Positions 35,335 to 44,735 are shown, counted from the first letter of the stretch. The stretch is DNA of 63,177 nucleotides from an uncultured Pseudohongiella sp. (GCA_902537815.1 CACBCS010000011.1:1-63177), one strand, 5' to 3'. The notes: a model not told the origin generated them from the sequence alone. Numbers and translations are program-made.

Positions 35335-36126
35335 ATGATCGGTATTTCAGCGACAGAGCGTCTGGAAAGCAGCGGCCAGAAGAATTTCAGAACGCATAAA
35401 CACCGAAAAATACGCAAAGTGCTTGATTTAGTGGGCTGGCTGCTTGTGTTACTACTGCTCTTCGTAGGTCTTAGCTCCTTGTTTAGCCGAGTTGAATTTC
35501 TAAATAATGAGCTTTCAAAGGAGGCAACCGACGTCGGACAAGGGCTGGATGATTTTGGCATCCGCTATGTTCAGCACTTTTTTGTAGCAGGAGTTCATCT
35601 GCTATTCGGATTCATCGTTTATGTCTGCGCGCCGTTTCAGTTTATGCCAAGTATCCGGAAACGATTTATTCGCTTTCATCGTTGGACTGGCAGGGCATGG
35701 ATGGTTAGCGCTGCGACCGCGGGGTTCACTGGAGCTTTCTTCGGTGTCGTCTGGCCGTTTACAGGCCACCAAGGATTCGGATTGATGCAAACCGGCATCA
35801 ACGCCTTAATTGGTCCTTATACATTGTTCTGCTTGTATAAGGCTTATAGCAATATCCGGGCAAGTAATTTTGGCGAACACAGGGAGTGGATGATCCGGAC
35901 TTTTGCGCTGATGTTGGGTGTTGCGACACAGCGTGTTTTGATGATGGTACTTATTCCCCTTACGGGAATAGGTGCTGAAACCATGTTTGCAAGCTGCATG
36001 GTTCTCGGCATGATTATCAATATTGGTATTTCTGAATATTGGATCAATTTGACTAGAACCCCCGGCAAAGGTCATCGACACTGGAAAGATCTCGATAGGA
36101 AAATAGTCAACTGCGACGAAAGATGA
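35335..36126 (+). CDS. DUF2306-type membrane protein
   Basis: 263 aa with about six membrane spans. Family blocks: HLLFGFIVYVCAPFQF, KRFIRFHRWTGRAWM, and FGEHREWMIRTFALML, with conserved His residues that in this family have been suggested to bind heme or metal. Function is not established. A basic N-terminus (KHRKIRKVL) precedes the first span. Confidence 0.75.
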   Translation: MIGISATERLESSGQKNFRTHKHRKIRKVLDLVGWLLVLLLLFVGLSSLFSRVEFLNNELSKEATDVGQGLDDFGIRYVQHFFVAGVHLLFGFIVYVCAPFQFMPSIRKRFIRFHRWTGRAWMVSAATAGFTGAFFGVVWPFTGHQGFGLMQTGINALIGPYTLFCLYKAYSNIRASNFGEHREWMIRTFALMLGVATQRVLMMVLIPLTGIGAETMFASCMVLGMIINIGISEYWINLTRTPGKGHRHWKDLDRKIVNCDER

Positions 36127-36308
36127 TTAAAGAGACAAAAGCCATAATTTTATATATGCTATGGACCACTAAACATAAGCTTTGGCGATTCCGTCCACTC
36201 TATTAGCGGTCTAAGCTCTACAAGGCCTTATGAGAAGACAGCAAAAGCAAATGGAAAAGCGCAATAGAAGCGTGTTGAAAATGCTTAGAAGACATCTAGA
36301 ACAGCTTG

Positions 36309-38699
36309 CTAAGACCCAAATCTATAGCGCAGCTTGATCGCAAGCTGATCTACAACGGGTGTATTCCAAGATTCTTCAAGGAGATCTTGAAAGGTAAGAA
36401 AGCTGCTACGCGGCAAGCTAGCGCCTCTCGTGTAAACCACGAACAGATCGGACAGAGGTGCAATTTCCCAACGATACCGCGCCTGGAAGGTCATGCGACT
36501 AATCACAAAGTCGTCGGGGATGTTATCCGGGTTAGCCACCGCGATTAGTGCTTCGCGTGCATCGGCGTTAACCTCATAGAACATATCCTCAAATGCCTTT
36601 AACCCAGTCCATTGTAGAGAGAATCTCAACCTTTGACGCGCAGTAATGAAGTAGTTTAGATCGAACCGCGGCGACCACTGATGAGACTCAAAGCTTGTAT
36701 ATTTGCCTGCCCCACGATGCACAAGCAGAGCTTCACGGTCTTGGTACCTGAGCTGCAGGTCCACTGAAAACCTATCATCAGGACGCCATGTAATCCCGGC
36801 GCTACCTGAAATATCAGAGGCGCCGAGATCTTCTTGACTTAGATCGATTCCTAAATTCCATGCAATCGCATCTGCCTTGTTCGACTCATAGCCAGCTGAA
36901 AGGCTGTACCTTTCAGGTATCTTGAAATCACCCGTTCCTCTTCCCAGCCTGTCATCAGTCCTGGGCGGAAAATAACCGACCCGGTAATTAACCGAATCAA
37001 AGTTATTAAACTGATAGTCCCTTCCAAAGAACATTCCATTTTGCACCGGCTGGCCTTGTGTATTGAATTGGTTAACTATCGAAAGGTTAGTAGTCCGCTG
37101 CCTGAATGAGGCGAGGTTTGACTCAACTTTAAAGAAAGTGTAGTCCAGATTTGCTTGATCGTTTCGAGTCAGAAAACCCATCTCATTCATATCGAATGTA
37201 TCATCGATATAAGTAGCGCGCAGACTGTGATTAATGCCTCTCATCGGGCGAAACCCAATATCTCCAGTGAAGCCCAGACCAGTTTCTCCGCGATTTTCAC
37301 TATGCAGTATCTGCGTGTCTAGCACCCAACGATTGTCAGCGGAAAAGTAGTGCATATCGACTACATTAACTATGGACTTTTCTGCAGGGTGATCAAGCAT
37401 CGTTCCCATCCAGCCGAGTTGACGACGCCCGCCTCCGCTTGTGTCTTCGTAGAGGACTCTACCAACGAAGAAATCTCGACCAGTGGCCTTCACGCCAACA
37501 ACTGTACCATCTGCGAGCGTTCCTTCAATTTCCGGATCGTCTTCCATTGCAAGTAGAGTGCCATAGCGAAAATTGCCACTCTGGCCAACAGCCTTAGCAG
37601 CACCGAAGAGATCAGTAGGTTTGCTCAAGTCGGTAGGAACTACACTAATTCCATCTGGTAAATCGTAACGCGGCGCCCCGCCAATACGCCTTGTATTGAG
37701 GACTTGAATAGGCCCTCCTGGACCTCCCCTTCCTGAGGAACGGGGAGATGTGTTGTTAAAAATGTCTTGGCCTTCCAGAAAAAATACACGACGTTCAGGA
37801 AAGAACTGCTCGAACGCAGTAAGATTTACAATCACATCGTCTGCTTCTACTGTCCCGAAGTCTGGATTAAGTGTTGCGGAGACCAGGGTGTTTGTAGTGG
37901 GGCGCCAATATAGATCAGTTCCTATCCGGGGCTTATTATCGCTGCGGATATTATCGAAGACAGAGGAAGCGAATGGGTAGTACGTTAACTGTCTGCGGGG
38001 TTCGATATCCCTAAGCTCAAACTTCATAAACGCAGAGAGATACTCATTGACGGTCCTCGGCAGGGGGGGATTAGACCATGCCTCACCACCTATTGATCCG
38101 ACTTGCCGCTCAAAATAAAAGCCAATCTTTCTGGTAGCGTCCGCTTCAGGCAACGGCATCATCGACCAGGGAACGAAGTACTCTACGCTCCAGCCATCAT
38201 CTAGCGCCTGAGTTCTTCCATTCCAAGAGCCATCCCAATTCATATTCATCTGCCGCTCTGGCAGCAAGGAGGCATCTGTCATTGAATCTCCAAGATTAAT
38301 ACGGAGAAAAAATCCATATAATCCACTACCTGAAGCATCGATACCAACGACAAAACCATCTCTATCCAGTTGGGTGTCCCTTGGAGTCATTCTTGCAACG
38401 AGGGTATCTGCAGGCTGATGATTCTTTACACCAATGTAAATACCTCGCTCCGTATAGAACAGGCGAATATCAGTTTTGTACGGTGTTTCTGCGAGTGTAT
38501 CGGGATTGATCACTCGCATGCCGTCAAAAGCTGGAATATCTTCCCAAACGGCTTCATCCAAAAAGCCATCCAGCTGAATAGATGCTTCATCTTCATCAAG
38601 TCGGACAAGCTGCTCAGCTAGAGGGAGCTGTGCCATAACGACTGAATAATTCAGACAAATTGAAATAAGCAGAGGTAACTTGTATCTAGATAAAAGCAC
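36309..38699 (-). CDS. DUF5916 outer-membrane-type protein with CBM9-like domain
   Basis: 796 aa from a GTG start, signal peptide to about residue 24 (VVMAQ). Residues 30-230 form a carbohydrate-binding-9-like domain (QLDGFLDEAVWEDIPAF, IYIGVKNHQP, DGWSVEYFVPWSMMPLP). The rest is the DUF5916 part (NPDFGTVEADDVIVNLTAFE, FFPERRVFFLEGQDIF), rich in alternating strands ending in KLRYRFGS, as in an outer-membrane barrel. Often near peptidase or polymer-uptake genes; no such partner is here. Confidence 0.85.
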   Translation of the reverse strand: MLLSRYKLPLLISICLNYSVVMAQLPLAEQLVRLDEDEASIQLDGFLDEAVWEDIPAFDGMRVINPDTLAETPYKTDIRLFYTERGIYIGVKNHQPADTLVARMTPRDTQLDRDGFVVGIDASGSGLYGFFLRINLGDSMTDASLLPERQMNMNWDGSWNGRTQALDDGWSVEYFVPWSMMPLPEADATRKIGFYFERQVGSIGGEAWSNPPLPRTVNEYLSAFMKFELRDIEPRRQLTYYPFASSVFDNIRSDNKPRIGTDLYWRPTTNTLVSATLNPDFGTVEADDVIVNLTAFEQFFPERRVFFLEGQDIFNNTSPRSSGRGGPGGPIQVLNTRRIGGAPRYDLPDGISVVPTDLSKPTDLFGAAKAVGQSGNFRYGTLLAMEDDPEIEGTLADGTVVGVKATGRDFFVGRVLYEDTSGGGRRQLGWMGTMLDHPAEKSIVNVVDMHYFSADNRWVLDTQILHSENRGETGLGFTGDIGFRPMRGINHSLRATYIDDTFDMNEMGFLTRNDQANLDYTFFKVESNLASFRQRTTNLSIVNQFNTQGQPVQNGMFFGRDYQFNNFDSVNYRVGYFPPRTDDRLGRGTGDFKIPERYSLSAGYESNKADAIAWNLGIDLSQEDLGASDISGSAGITWRPDDRFSVDLQLRYQDREALLVHRGAGKYTSFESHQWSPRFDLNYFITARQRLRFSLQWTGLKAFEDMFYEVNADAREALIAVANPDNIPDDFVISRMTFQARYRWEIAPLSDLFVVYTRGASLPRSSFLTFQDLLEESWNTPVVDQLAIKLRYRFGS

Positions 38700-39098
38700 G
38701 CGCTGTCCCAGAGACCTCTTCGTGACCTAATCGGGCCTAATTGCTGCACCGTATTTCATTTAATTCGAGTCGGCCGTAACACATTGGACCACCTGAGGCC
38801 CGAATTGAGGCTAATCGATGGCTCTTTGACAGTAATATAAACTAATTTCTGTAGAACGTTTTCAGCGGAAACAATTAATTGCATTTTGGTGTAAGACCCT
38901 TAAGCCTCTCCAGAATGACTATGACGGCTGTATTGGGGTCGTTCCAAAATTATTCTGTGCCGTCTCGTTATTGAGCGAGCTATTCGAGCACTATCAGCCC
39001 CGTGCTCTGGCTCCAAATTTGTACATGAGCAAAGCGAAAAATTACTCGCTCAAGAGACGAATCGGAAGACACTCTGTAGAAAGTCAGCAGAGAGCGGC
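38700..39098. other. Spacer upstream of DUF5916 gene
   Basis: About 400 bases without a supported gene. GGGCCTAATT and AATTCGAGTCGGCC stretches near 38730-38780 show partial dyads, but no known signal. Confidence 0.35.
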
Positions 39099-39112
39099 CC
39101 TGAATAGGACAC

Positions 39113-39161
39113 ACAAAAAAATAGCGCCTTCCTGAAACAATCCAATGCTTTTGGAAATCGC
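39113..39161 (-). terminator. Terminator, copy 2 of the module
   Basis: GCGATTTCC and GGAAGGCGC pair with mismatches on the minus strand, followed by TATTTTTTT. It is weaker than copy 1 but has the same loop. It closes the 68-aa gene. Confidence 0.5.
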
Positions 39162-39264
39162 AACCACACAATCTCTTGGAGTGTAAAAGTAAACGACTTT
39201 TCCTATCTTCAATATTAACTGACGAAGTCAGGTTCAACCCCGTTGAATGGTGCAAGTAAGAAGA

Positions 39265-39471
39265 TCACGTGCCTACGGCTGCATTTTTTCTACCCGAGTT
39301 GTCAGGAACTGACATGCACGCGGTTATGAAGAACATAAAGCCAAGTCCTTCTATCAGTGTAAGAAGGTCTGCGACACCCAGCAATTCAATGAGAATTATC
39401 AGAGCAGCAGGCATCAAGAATATCCAGAAACTATATTTATAAGAGTCTGTATCATACGAGCCGCCGATCAT
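39265..39471 (-). CDS. 68-aa two-span membrane protein
   Basis: MIGGSYDTDSYKYSFWIFLM, ALIILIELLGVADLL and LIEGLGFMFFITACMSV form two hydrophobic spans; the ends are polar (PDNSGRKNAAVGT). It occupies the centre of module copy 2, where copy 1 has an unrelated 50-aa protein. Function unknown. Confidence 0.6.
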   Translation of the reverse strand: MIGGSYDTDSYKYSFWIFLMPAALIILIELLGVADLLTLIEGLGFMFFITACMSVPDNSGRKNAAVGT

Positions 39472-39499
39472 TTAATTAAATATTAGGGCATGACACATT

Positions 39500-39537
39500 A
39501 CGAGTAAAAAACCGTCAAACGTGGCAGACCAGCAGGT
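39500..39537 (+). pseudogene. Remnant of the 98-aa gene, 5' end
   Basis: Corresponds to the first 13 codons of the gene at 19427. The start ATG has become ACG, the frame is shifted near AAACCGTCAAACG, and similarity stops after CGTGGCAGACCAGCAGG. Confidence 0.7.
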
Positions 39538-39549
39538 CAGGTATTCGAG

Positions 39550-39861
39550 CTAGAAGTCGCTGTTATCAGTTTCAAAGCCACCTGCGGTGACTGTGTTATG
39601 TGGTGTGCGACGGGTGAGAATTGAGTATGTTTCTAATTCACGAGTCGTGAAACACTCTTTTTTAGTCCTTTGGAATCTCCCGTGGATAAATCCTCTGGAG
39701 GGGCCAAAGCAGACAACCTGGTCTGGTGGCGGTTGGAGCAAATTGTAGCGAGTAAGCTCATACTCAGTCATATCTTCAAATCGGATTTCTTCAGTCGATG
39801 AGCAAGACTGAATGATCAATATAAATACCAATGAACAAATAATCATTGCGCTTTCTTTCAT
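39550..39861 (-). CDS. Small lipoprotein, 103 aa
   Basis: Signal MKESAMIICSLVFILIIQSC with a lipobox-like IIQSC, then an acidic and polar domain (RFEDMTEYELTRYNLL, PPDQVVCFGPSRGFIHG). GGGAG upstream. It begins 15 bases after the 31-aa gene and is probably cotranscribed with it. No family recognised. Confidence 0.6.
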   Translation of the reverse strand: MKESAMIICSLVFILIIQSCSSTEEIRFEDMTEYELTRYNLLQPPPDQVVCFGPSRGFIHGRFQRTKKECFTTRELETYSILTRRTPHNTVTAGGFETDNSDF

Positions 39862-39876
39862 ATCTCGAGCGCTCCC

Positions 39877-39972
39877 TTAGCCCCAGTATACGGCTGCCAA
39901 AGCGAAAACGGGCATTAATGCGAAGGCTGTCAGCAGCGACACTATTGATTTTGGACAGACAAAATTTTTCAT
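39877..39972 (-). CDS. 31-aa single-span peptide
   Basis: MKNFVCPKSIVSLLTAFALM then PVFALAAVYWG. The C-terminal half matches the 50-aa protein at 19223 (FATMPVFALLAAYFG), also in DNA (GCGAAAACGGGCAT on the plus strand in both). AAGGGAG ribosome site. First gene of a pair with the small lipoprotein. Confidence 0.55.
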   Translation of the reverse strand: MKNFVCPKSIVSLLTAFALMPVFALAAVYWG

Positions 39973-40014
39973 AATCGTCTCCCTTAATTAAGCTTACGCC
40001 AGGGCACGCCGGTA

Positions 40015-41073
40015 TTAATCTCTTTGGAAGTAACCAATTCGATCACCGCTGTACGTTCCGACCCATATAGTGTCGCCCAATTGCAGCGCAGAACTAGCAC
40101 CTTGTAAAGAAGCACCTGTGCCCATACCGCCAACACGGGTAAATTCCAATGTATCAGCATCAATCTCAACCACTGACCAGCCATCACCAGAGATGTTTCC
40201 GCCAGCAGTAAGCAGCATGCCGGGCACACCCCAACGAACATTATCTGGCAAAATATCTAATGAAACTATGTCAGACTGAATCGGATCGATAGATAAATCA
40301 AACCGCACGACCTCACCGGTGGCGAATGCAGCTACATAGGCAAAACGCTCATTCTCAGAAAGCACGATACCATTAGGACCCTCAAGCTCAGTCCCGGGTA
40401 TTTCTGTTGGGACCCCACCGGGCCTCCACATTACCAAACTACCTTCTGCTTCACCTGAGAGGACTGATCCCAATCCTCCAGCCCAGGTCATGAACTGAGT
40501 GGTGATAAATCCACCATCTTTCATTATTGCCACACTATTGTGCATGATAGCTTCATCCAAAGGCACACAACCTTTCCAAGTTAATCTAGCCTCGGCCCCT
40601 CGCATATCCAGATTAAAAATCTCAACCGCTTCACGCGCCCCATGGCTGGTGACATACAAATCAAAAATTGATGTCCCCGTTTCCATCAAGGCCAGGCCAT
40701 GAGCTGAGAAATCGTCTGTGTTAAGTGGTCCCGGGCATTCCGGATAAGAATCGCCAGCAAAGTCTTCAGAATAGCCTGCGCCGCTAACTAAGTCTGACCA
40801 ACCTCCATCATCGGGATTGATTATGTAGATGTGTCCGTTGTTTGCAGAACCGTCTAACGTGCCATTCATACCAGATGCGATGAGCATTCCAGTATCACCA
40901 ATGCTTAAAAGATCCTCAGCGTTCGCTGGCCCACAAATATACTCAATGCCAGTGTCGGAATTGCAAGCTTCGGAATTAGTCTCCAGTTCAATCAGCTTTT
41001 CCTGATTTGGACTGCAAGAATTGGCCGCAATAACCACTAGAACAAGAAAAAAGGCATCTCTCTTTTTATTCAA
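40015..41073 (-). CDS. SMP-30/gluconolactonase-like beta-propeller lipoprotein
   Basis: 352 aa from a TTG start with GAGGAG eight bases upstream. Lipobox IAANSC, then a six-bladed-propeller pattern: GHIYIINPDDGGW, DFSAHGLALMETG, AIMHNSVAIMKDG, GPNGIVLSENERFAYVAAF and GASSALQLGDTIWVGTYSGD. Related proteins hydrolyse lactones or organophosphates or only bind ligand. It lies 38 bases after the alpha/beta-hydrolase gene, so both may act on one substrate. Confidence 0.75.
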   Translation of the reverse strand: MNKKRDAFFLVLVVIAANSCSPNQEKLIELETNSEACNSDTGIEYICGPANAEDLLSIGDTGMLIASGMNGTLDGSANNGHIYIINPDDGGWSDLVSGAGYSEDFAGDSYPECPGPLNTDDFSAHGLALMETGTSIFDLYVTSHGAREAVEIFNLDMRGAEARLTWKGCVPLDEAIMHNSVAIMKDGGFITTQFMTWAGGLGSVLSGEAEGSLVMWRPGGVPTEIPGTELEGPNGIVLSENERFAYVAAFATGEVVRFDLSIDPIQSDIVSLDILPDNVRWGVPGMLLTAGGNISGDGWSVVEIDADTLEFTRVGGMGTGASLQGASSALQLGDTIWVGTYSGDRIGYFQRD

Positions 41074-41111
41074 AATATGTGCTCCTCATAAGTTTTTTGG
41101 CATTGATAGAG

Positions 41112-42134
41112 TTAACAAGGCGATTGCAAAAACTCAATCAATTGGCTATCGATAAACGCATCGTCTTCGGGATTAAAACCAGGAAGTCCAGCCATATGCC
41201 CACTTTTTGATTTGATAACTTTAATTTCCCCCTGAGAAATAAACGGAAGTTCAGCTTCATTGTCCTCAACTCGGAAATACAGATCAGTCTCACAGGGAAG
41301 CATCAAAAATGGAATATTGATCGCTCCTAGTGCGGACTCCAAGCTGCCATTAAAAACGGTGTTGGCAGAAACGTCGGCAGACATCCAGGTCAATGTCTGC
41401 GCATAAATATCTGCTGGGACCCACGATTGAAATAAGCCCTTTATATTTTCAATAACGTCACTAACACCTTTCACATTCTCGTTAAGGTGTAGTCCATGAC
41501 GATACCAATCCTGGGACATAGCCATCGTAGCTCCAATGCTTGCAAAAACTGTCAGCACCTTTGGGTCCCAATCATCACAGTGTCTCTCCTGCCAACTTTC
41601 TGAGGTTTCCATAGCTGATTTATAGGCATGCAGCATCGCCCAATTATGCGGGGAAGTTTTTGCAGTGCCGCAGATTGAACATGCTCTTTTGACAATGTCT
41701 GAATGCAAGGCTGCCCAATGGTAAGCCTGTTGACCACTCATAGAAAAACCAACCATCATTTCCACTGAAGTAATGCCAAAGTGCTCCTCAAGTAGCTGCC
41801 TCTGAGCCTGAACATTGTCGAATGCGGTGACCAACGGGAAGTTAAGTCCCTGATGCGGTTCTGCAGAGTTGCTTGGTGAACTCGAGGAGCCATTAGTAAA
41901 CATGTCGGGAATAACAATAAAGTACTTCTCTGGATCAAGAGCTTTGCCTGGCCCAATGTAGGGTGCAATTTGGTCGTTTAGGCCCGTGTACCAGGTTGGA
42001 AATACTATTACGTTATCTCGCGACTCATTAAGCGAGCCATAAGTACGGAACCCCAGAAAAGCATCCTCAAGAGTAATCTCAGACTGAAGCCGGAAATCTC
42101 CTAACTCGTATCTGCCAATGGTAGACTCAGCCAT
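41112..42134 (-). CDS. Alpha/beta hydrolase of the MetX family
   Basis: 340 aa. Resembles homoserine O-acetyltransferase-type hydrolases: LGFRTYGSLNESRDNVIVF, YFIVIPDMFTNGSSSSPSN, nucleophile Ser in VGFSMSGQQAYHWA, late Asp in LPCETDLYFRVED and His in KSGHMAGLPGF. Residues typical of true MetX substrate binding cannot be judged, so a hydrolase role is as likely. Upstream partner of the propeller lipoprotein. Confidence 0.8.
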   Translation of the reverse strand: MAESTIGRYELGDFRLQSEITLEDAFLGFRTYGSLNESRDNVIVFPTWYTGLNDQIAPYIGPGKALDPEKYFIVIPDMFTNGSSSSPSNSAEPHQGLNFPLVTAFDNVQAQRQLLEEHFGITSVEMMVGFSMSGQQAYHWAALHSDIVKRACSICGTAKTSPHNWAMLHAYKSAMETSESWQERHCDDWDPKVLTVFASIGATMAMSQDWYRHGLHLNENVKGVSDVIENIKGLFQSWVPADIYAQTLTWMSADVSANTVFNGSLESALGAINIPFLMLPCETDLYFRVEDNEAELPFISQGEIKVIKSKSGHMAGLPGFNPEDDAFIDSQLIEFLQSPC

Positions 42135-42266
42135 ATCTTTATCTCACTCTTTTTAAATTCAAAGAAGGAACGTACGAATCAAACAAAATCGTTGATCGCT
42201 TTTAGTCAGAAGATCAGTTGGAATATACCGCGAATTGTTCGTGCGTGCCAACGCTCGTCTTCAGAT

Positions 42267-43403
42267 CTACCTGTGTGGGCAGACCAGGTATTTTTCTCCC
42301 GTCGCCTGTTTGGCATAGGCCTTGATCACATCTGGCTGAAGCATTTCACTCAATGAGATCTCCCGCGCATATGAACTGGCAAACGTTGTTTTAATTTCTC
42401 TGGCAACGCGTTGTCTCATGCCCTGAAATTTTTCCATGCCGATTTTTCTTATCATAGGAGTCAATAGCCAGCCACCGAGACCCCATGACATACCAAAGGC
42501 TCTTTTCAGAACGGTCGGTGATGGATCCAGACCGCCGTAAATATAGACTTGCTTATAGGTGTCAGAACCATATCTGCTATACTCTTTCGCAACCTTGTTC
42601 GCGGCTATTTCCATCGCTGCCAGTATCTGCCCAGGAAGCTCTCCATTGTTGCCACCGCCAGTCGCATCAAAGCCCAGGGTAGCACCGGTTTCAGAGAGCG
42701 CAGAGACCAAATCCTCCATGAAAGACGCTTCGCTCATGTTGCAGACATACTGAGCACCAAGAGATTTCAGTAGCTCCACCTGCTCTTGCTTCCTAACGAT
42801 ATTGATCAGAGGAATGCCATCGTCTTTACAGATTTTTACGAGCATCTGGCCCAAATTTGATGCCGCTGCCGTGTGGACTATGGCCGTGTGATTTTCCATT
42901 TTCATGGTCTCAACAAAAGCCAGCGCGGTTAAGGGATTGACGAAAGACGAAGCGGCTTCTACTGCCGTGGTCCCCTCTTCCATCACAAGACAGTTAGCTG
43001 CAGAGACACATCGATACTGAGAGTACATCGAACCGCCTGCCAGGCCGACGGTTTTACCAATGAGACCCCTCGCATTGCTGCCCGCATCTACGATCACACC
43101 AGACCCTTCATTACCGGCGGGCATCGATTGATCCAATCTTGGCTTCATACTGGCCATGAGCCGAGGGTGGATCGGCATACTGGTCACGGTTCCATCTCCG
43201 TCGCCCTCCGTGCGTATGCTACTCAGATCGGCCGCAAAGCTCAGGAGAAGACCAAGATCAGACGGATTTATCGGGGCAGCCTCAACTCGAATCAGCACTT
43301 CATCGTCTTTTGGCTCCGGCATTTCTACGCTGGCGACTGAAAGCTGAACTTCTCCTGCGCTGGTGACCTTAGTTCTTATCTCTTTTGACATCTTGTCTTG
43401 CAT
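42267..43403 (-). CDS. MDR-family NAD(P)H-dependent oxidoreductase
   Basis: 378 aa zinc-independent medium-chain dehydrogenase like quinone oxidoreductases: VLIRVEAAPINPSDLGLLL, MPAGNEGSGVIVDAG, nucleotide-binding HTAAASNLGQMLVKICKDDG and GATLGFDATGGG. The ATG with GAGGGA before it is chosen over a GTG one codon earlier. Divergent from an HxlR regulator 104 bases away, which probably controls it. Confidence 0.85.
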   Translation of the reverse strand: MQDKMSKEIRTKVTSAGEVQLSVASVEMPEPKDDEVLIRVEAAPINPSDLGLLLSFAADLSSIRTEGDGDGTVTSMPIHPRLMASMKPRLDQSMPAGNEGSGVIVDAGSNARGLIGKTVGLAGGSMYSQYRCVSAANCLVMEEGTTAVEAASSFVNPLTALAFVETMKMENHTAIVHTAAASNLGQMLVKICKDDGIPLINIVRKQEQVELLKSLGAQYVCNMSEASFMEDLVSALSETGATLGFDATGGGNNGELPGQILAAMEIAANKVAKEYSRYGSDTYKQVYIYGGLDPSPTVLKRAFGMSWGLGGWLLTPMIRKIGMEKFQGMRQRVAREIKTTFASSYAREISLSEMLQPDVIKAYAKQATGEKYLVCPHR

Positions 43404-43507
43404 CACTTTCCCTCACATTTCGGCGAATTTTGGTGTCCCGGATTATAAATCTTCGTATGATGTTAACAACTAGACACCTTTTTCATACTGGTATATAAAA
43501 ACATACT

Positions 43508-43852
43508 ATGAATCAATGCACCGATCCCATAACCAACTCCTTGAAGCTGATTGGCGGTAAGTGGAAGATAGCGATCATTTATAATCTGATCGACGGACCA
43601 AAACGCTTCGGCGAGCTGAAAAAAATTTTGCCTCCGATCACTCAGCAAATGCTGACCAAGCAACTGCGCGAAATGGAGAGAGACCGGTTGGTTCATCGGA
43701 AAGTGTATGAAGTGATTCCCCCAAAAGTTGAATACTCCCTCACAAAATTCGGAAGGTCTTTAGGCCCCGTAATGGAGTCTTGGTGCACATGGGGAAAAGC
43801 CAATCAAAGAATAATTCAGCAGATATTCGCCAACCACCAATCTTCGAGTTAG
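43508..43852 (+). CDS. HxlR-family transcription regulator
   Basis: 114-aa winged helix protein with the HxlR signature: CTDPITNSLKLIGGKWKIAI, FGELKKILPPITQQMLTKQL and VHRKVYEVIPPKVEYSLTKF. Family members often answer to electrophiles through an N-terminal Cys; Cys4 is in that place. It overlaps no other gene; a dyad ATAC-TG-GTAT at 43485-43494 just before its start could be its operator. Confidence 0.9.
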   Translation: MNQCTDPITNSLKLIGGKWKIAIIYNLIDGPKRFGELKKILPPITQQMLTKQLREMERDRLVHRKVYEVIPPKVEYSLTKFGRSLGPVMESWCTWGKANQRIIQQIFANHQSSS

Positions 43853-43890
43853 CCAATCGACTAGGCAATTACTCAAGCAGGAGAAATGCC

Positions 43891-44658
43891 ATGAGACTGA
43901 GGAACAAAACATGTGTCATCACTGGCGCAACAGGAGCAATAGGCAAGGCTACAGCAAAGCTATTTCATGAGCATGGAGCCAACTTGTGCCTGATTGGCCG
44001 GGACTCAGAGAAACTCGAGGACTTAAAAAACGAATTTGAATCAATTCAGGACATACTCATTGTGCAAGCCGAGGCAAAGGATGAAGTTGCGATACGAGAG
44101 GCCATCTCAAGAACGTATGACCAGTTTGGCGGCTTAGATGCCGTCTTTGCAAATGGAGGCACTGAGGGAATCATTAAACCTTTAACTGAATACTCCCATG
44201 AAGAATTTAACGAAATACTTCATGTGAATGTGACTGGTGTGTGGTTACTAATGAAATATGCTGTTCCGCTGATGCAAAAAAATGGCGGGGGCTCTTTCGT
44301 AGCCACCTCTTCAGGTGCTGGTGTTGTCGGATTCAATGGCCTCTGTCCCTATGCGGCTAGCAAGCACGCTGTCATTGGGATGATGAAAACAGCTTGTCTT
44401 GAATTTGGAAGCGAGAGAATTAGATTTAACTCGCTAGCACCAGGACCAATAGACAACCGGATGATGCAATCACTTCACGAGCAGCTTAATCCCGATGAGC
44501 CGAATTCAGTCCGAGAATTCGTAACCGAGTCGATACCCATGCGTCGATATGGGTCAAATCAAGAAATTGCCTATCTTGCGTTGTTTTTAGTATCTGATGA
44601 ATCTAGTTTCTGTAATGGCGCGGTCTTTCTCTCGGATGGAGGCTTCACAGCAGGATAG
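43891..44658 (+). CDS. Short-chain dehydrogenase/reductase
   Basis: 255 aa from MRLRNKTCVITGATGAIGKA with AGGAGA upstream. Classical SDR: nucleotide motif TGATGAIG, FANGG, Ser in VATSSGAGVVG, catalytic YAASK in LCPYAASKHAVIG, and NSLAPGPIDNRM. It follows the HxlR gene by 38 bases and is likely in its transcript. Confidence 0.9.
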   Translation: MRLRNKTCVITGATGAIGKATAKLFHEHGANLCLIGRDSEKLEDLKNEFESIQDILIVQAEAKDEVAIREAISRTYDQFGGLDAVFANGGTEGIIKPLTEYSHEEFNEILHVNVTGVWLLMKYAVPLMQKNGGGSFVATSSGAGVVGFNGLCPYAASKHAVIGMMKTACLEFGSERIRFNSLAPGPIDNRMMQSLHEQLNPDEPNSVREFVTESIPMRRYGSNQEIAYLALFLVSDESSFCNGAVFLSDGGFTAG

Positions 44659-44735
44659 GCTTTCAAAATACATAGGTGATAAAAGCAAATAAGAAAACTA
44701 TTTTTAACTCATGTCTTAATGAATACTCGTTGATA

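Larger units (their letters stand above)
39099..39537. repeat. Module repeat, copy 2 (different centre)
   Basis: Matches the flanks of 19040-19467: GAATAGGACACACAAAAAAA, TCCTGAAACAATCCAATGCT and CCACACAATCTCTTGGAGTG on the left; GACACATTACGAGTAAAA and CGTGGCAGACCAGCAGG on the right. The central gene is a 68-aa two-span protein instead of the 50-aa one. Confidence 0.8.
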
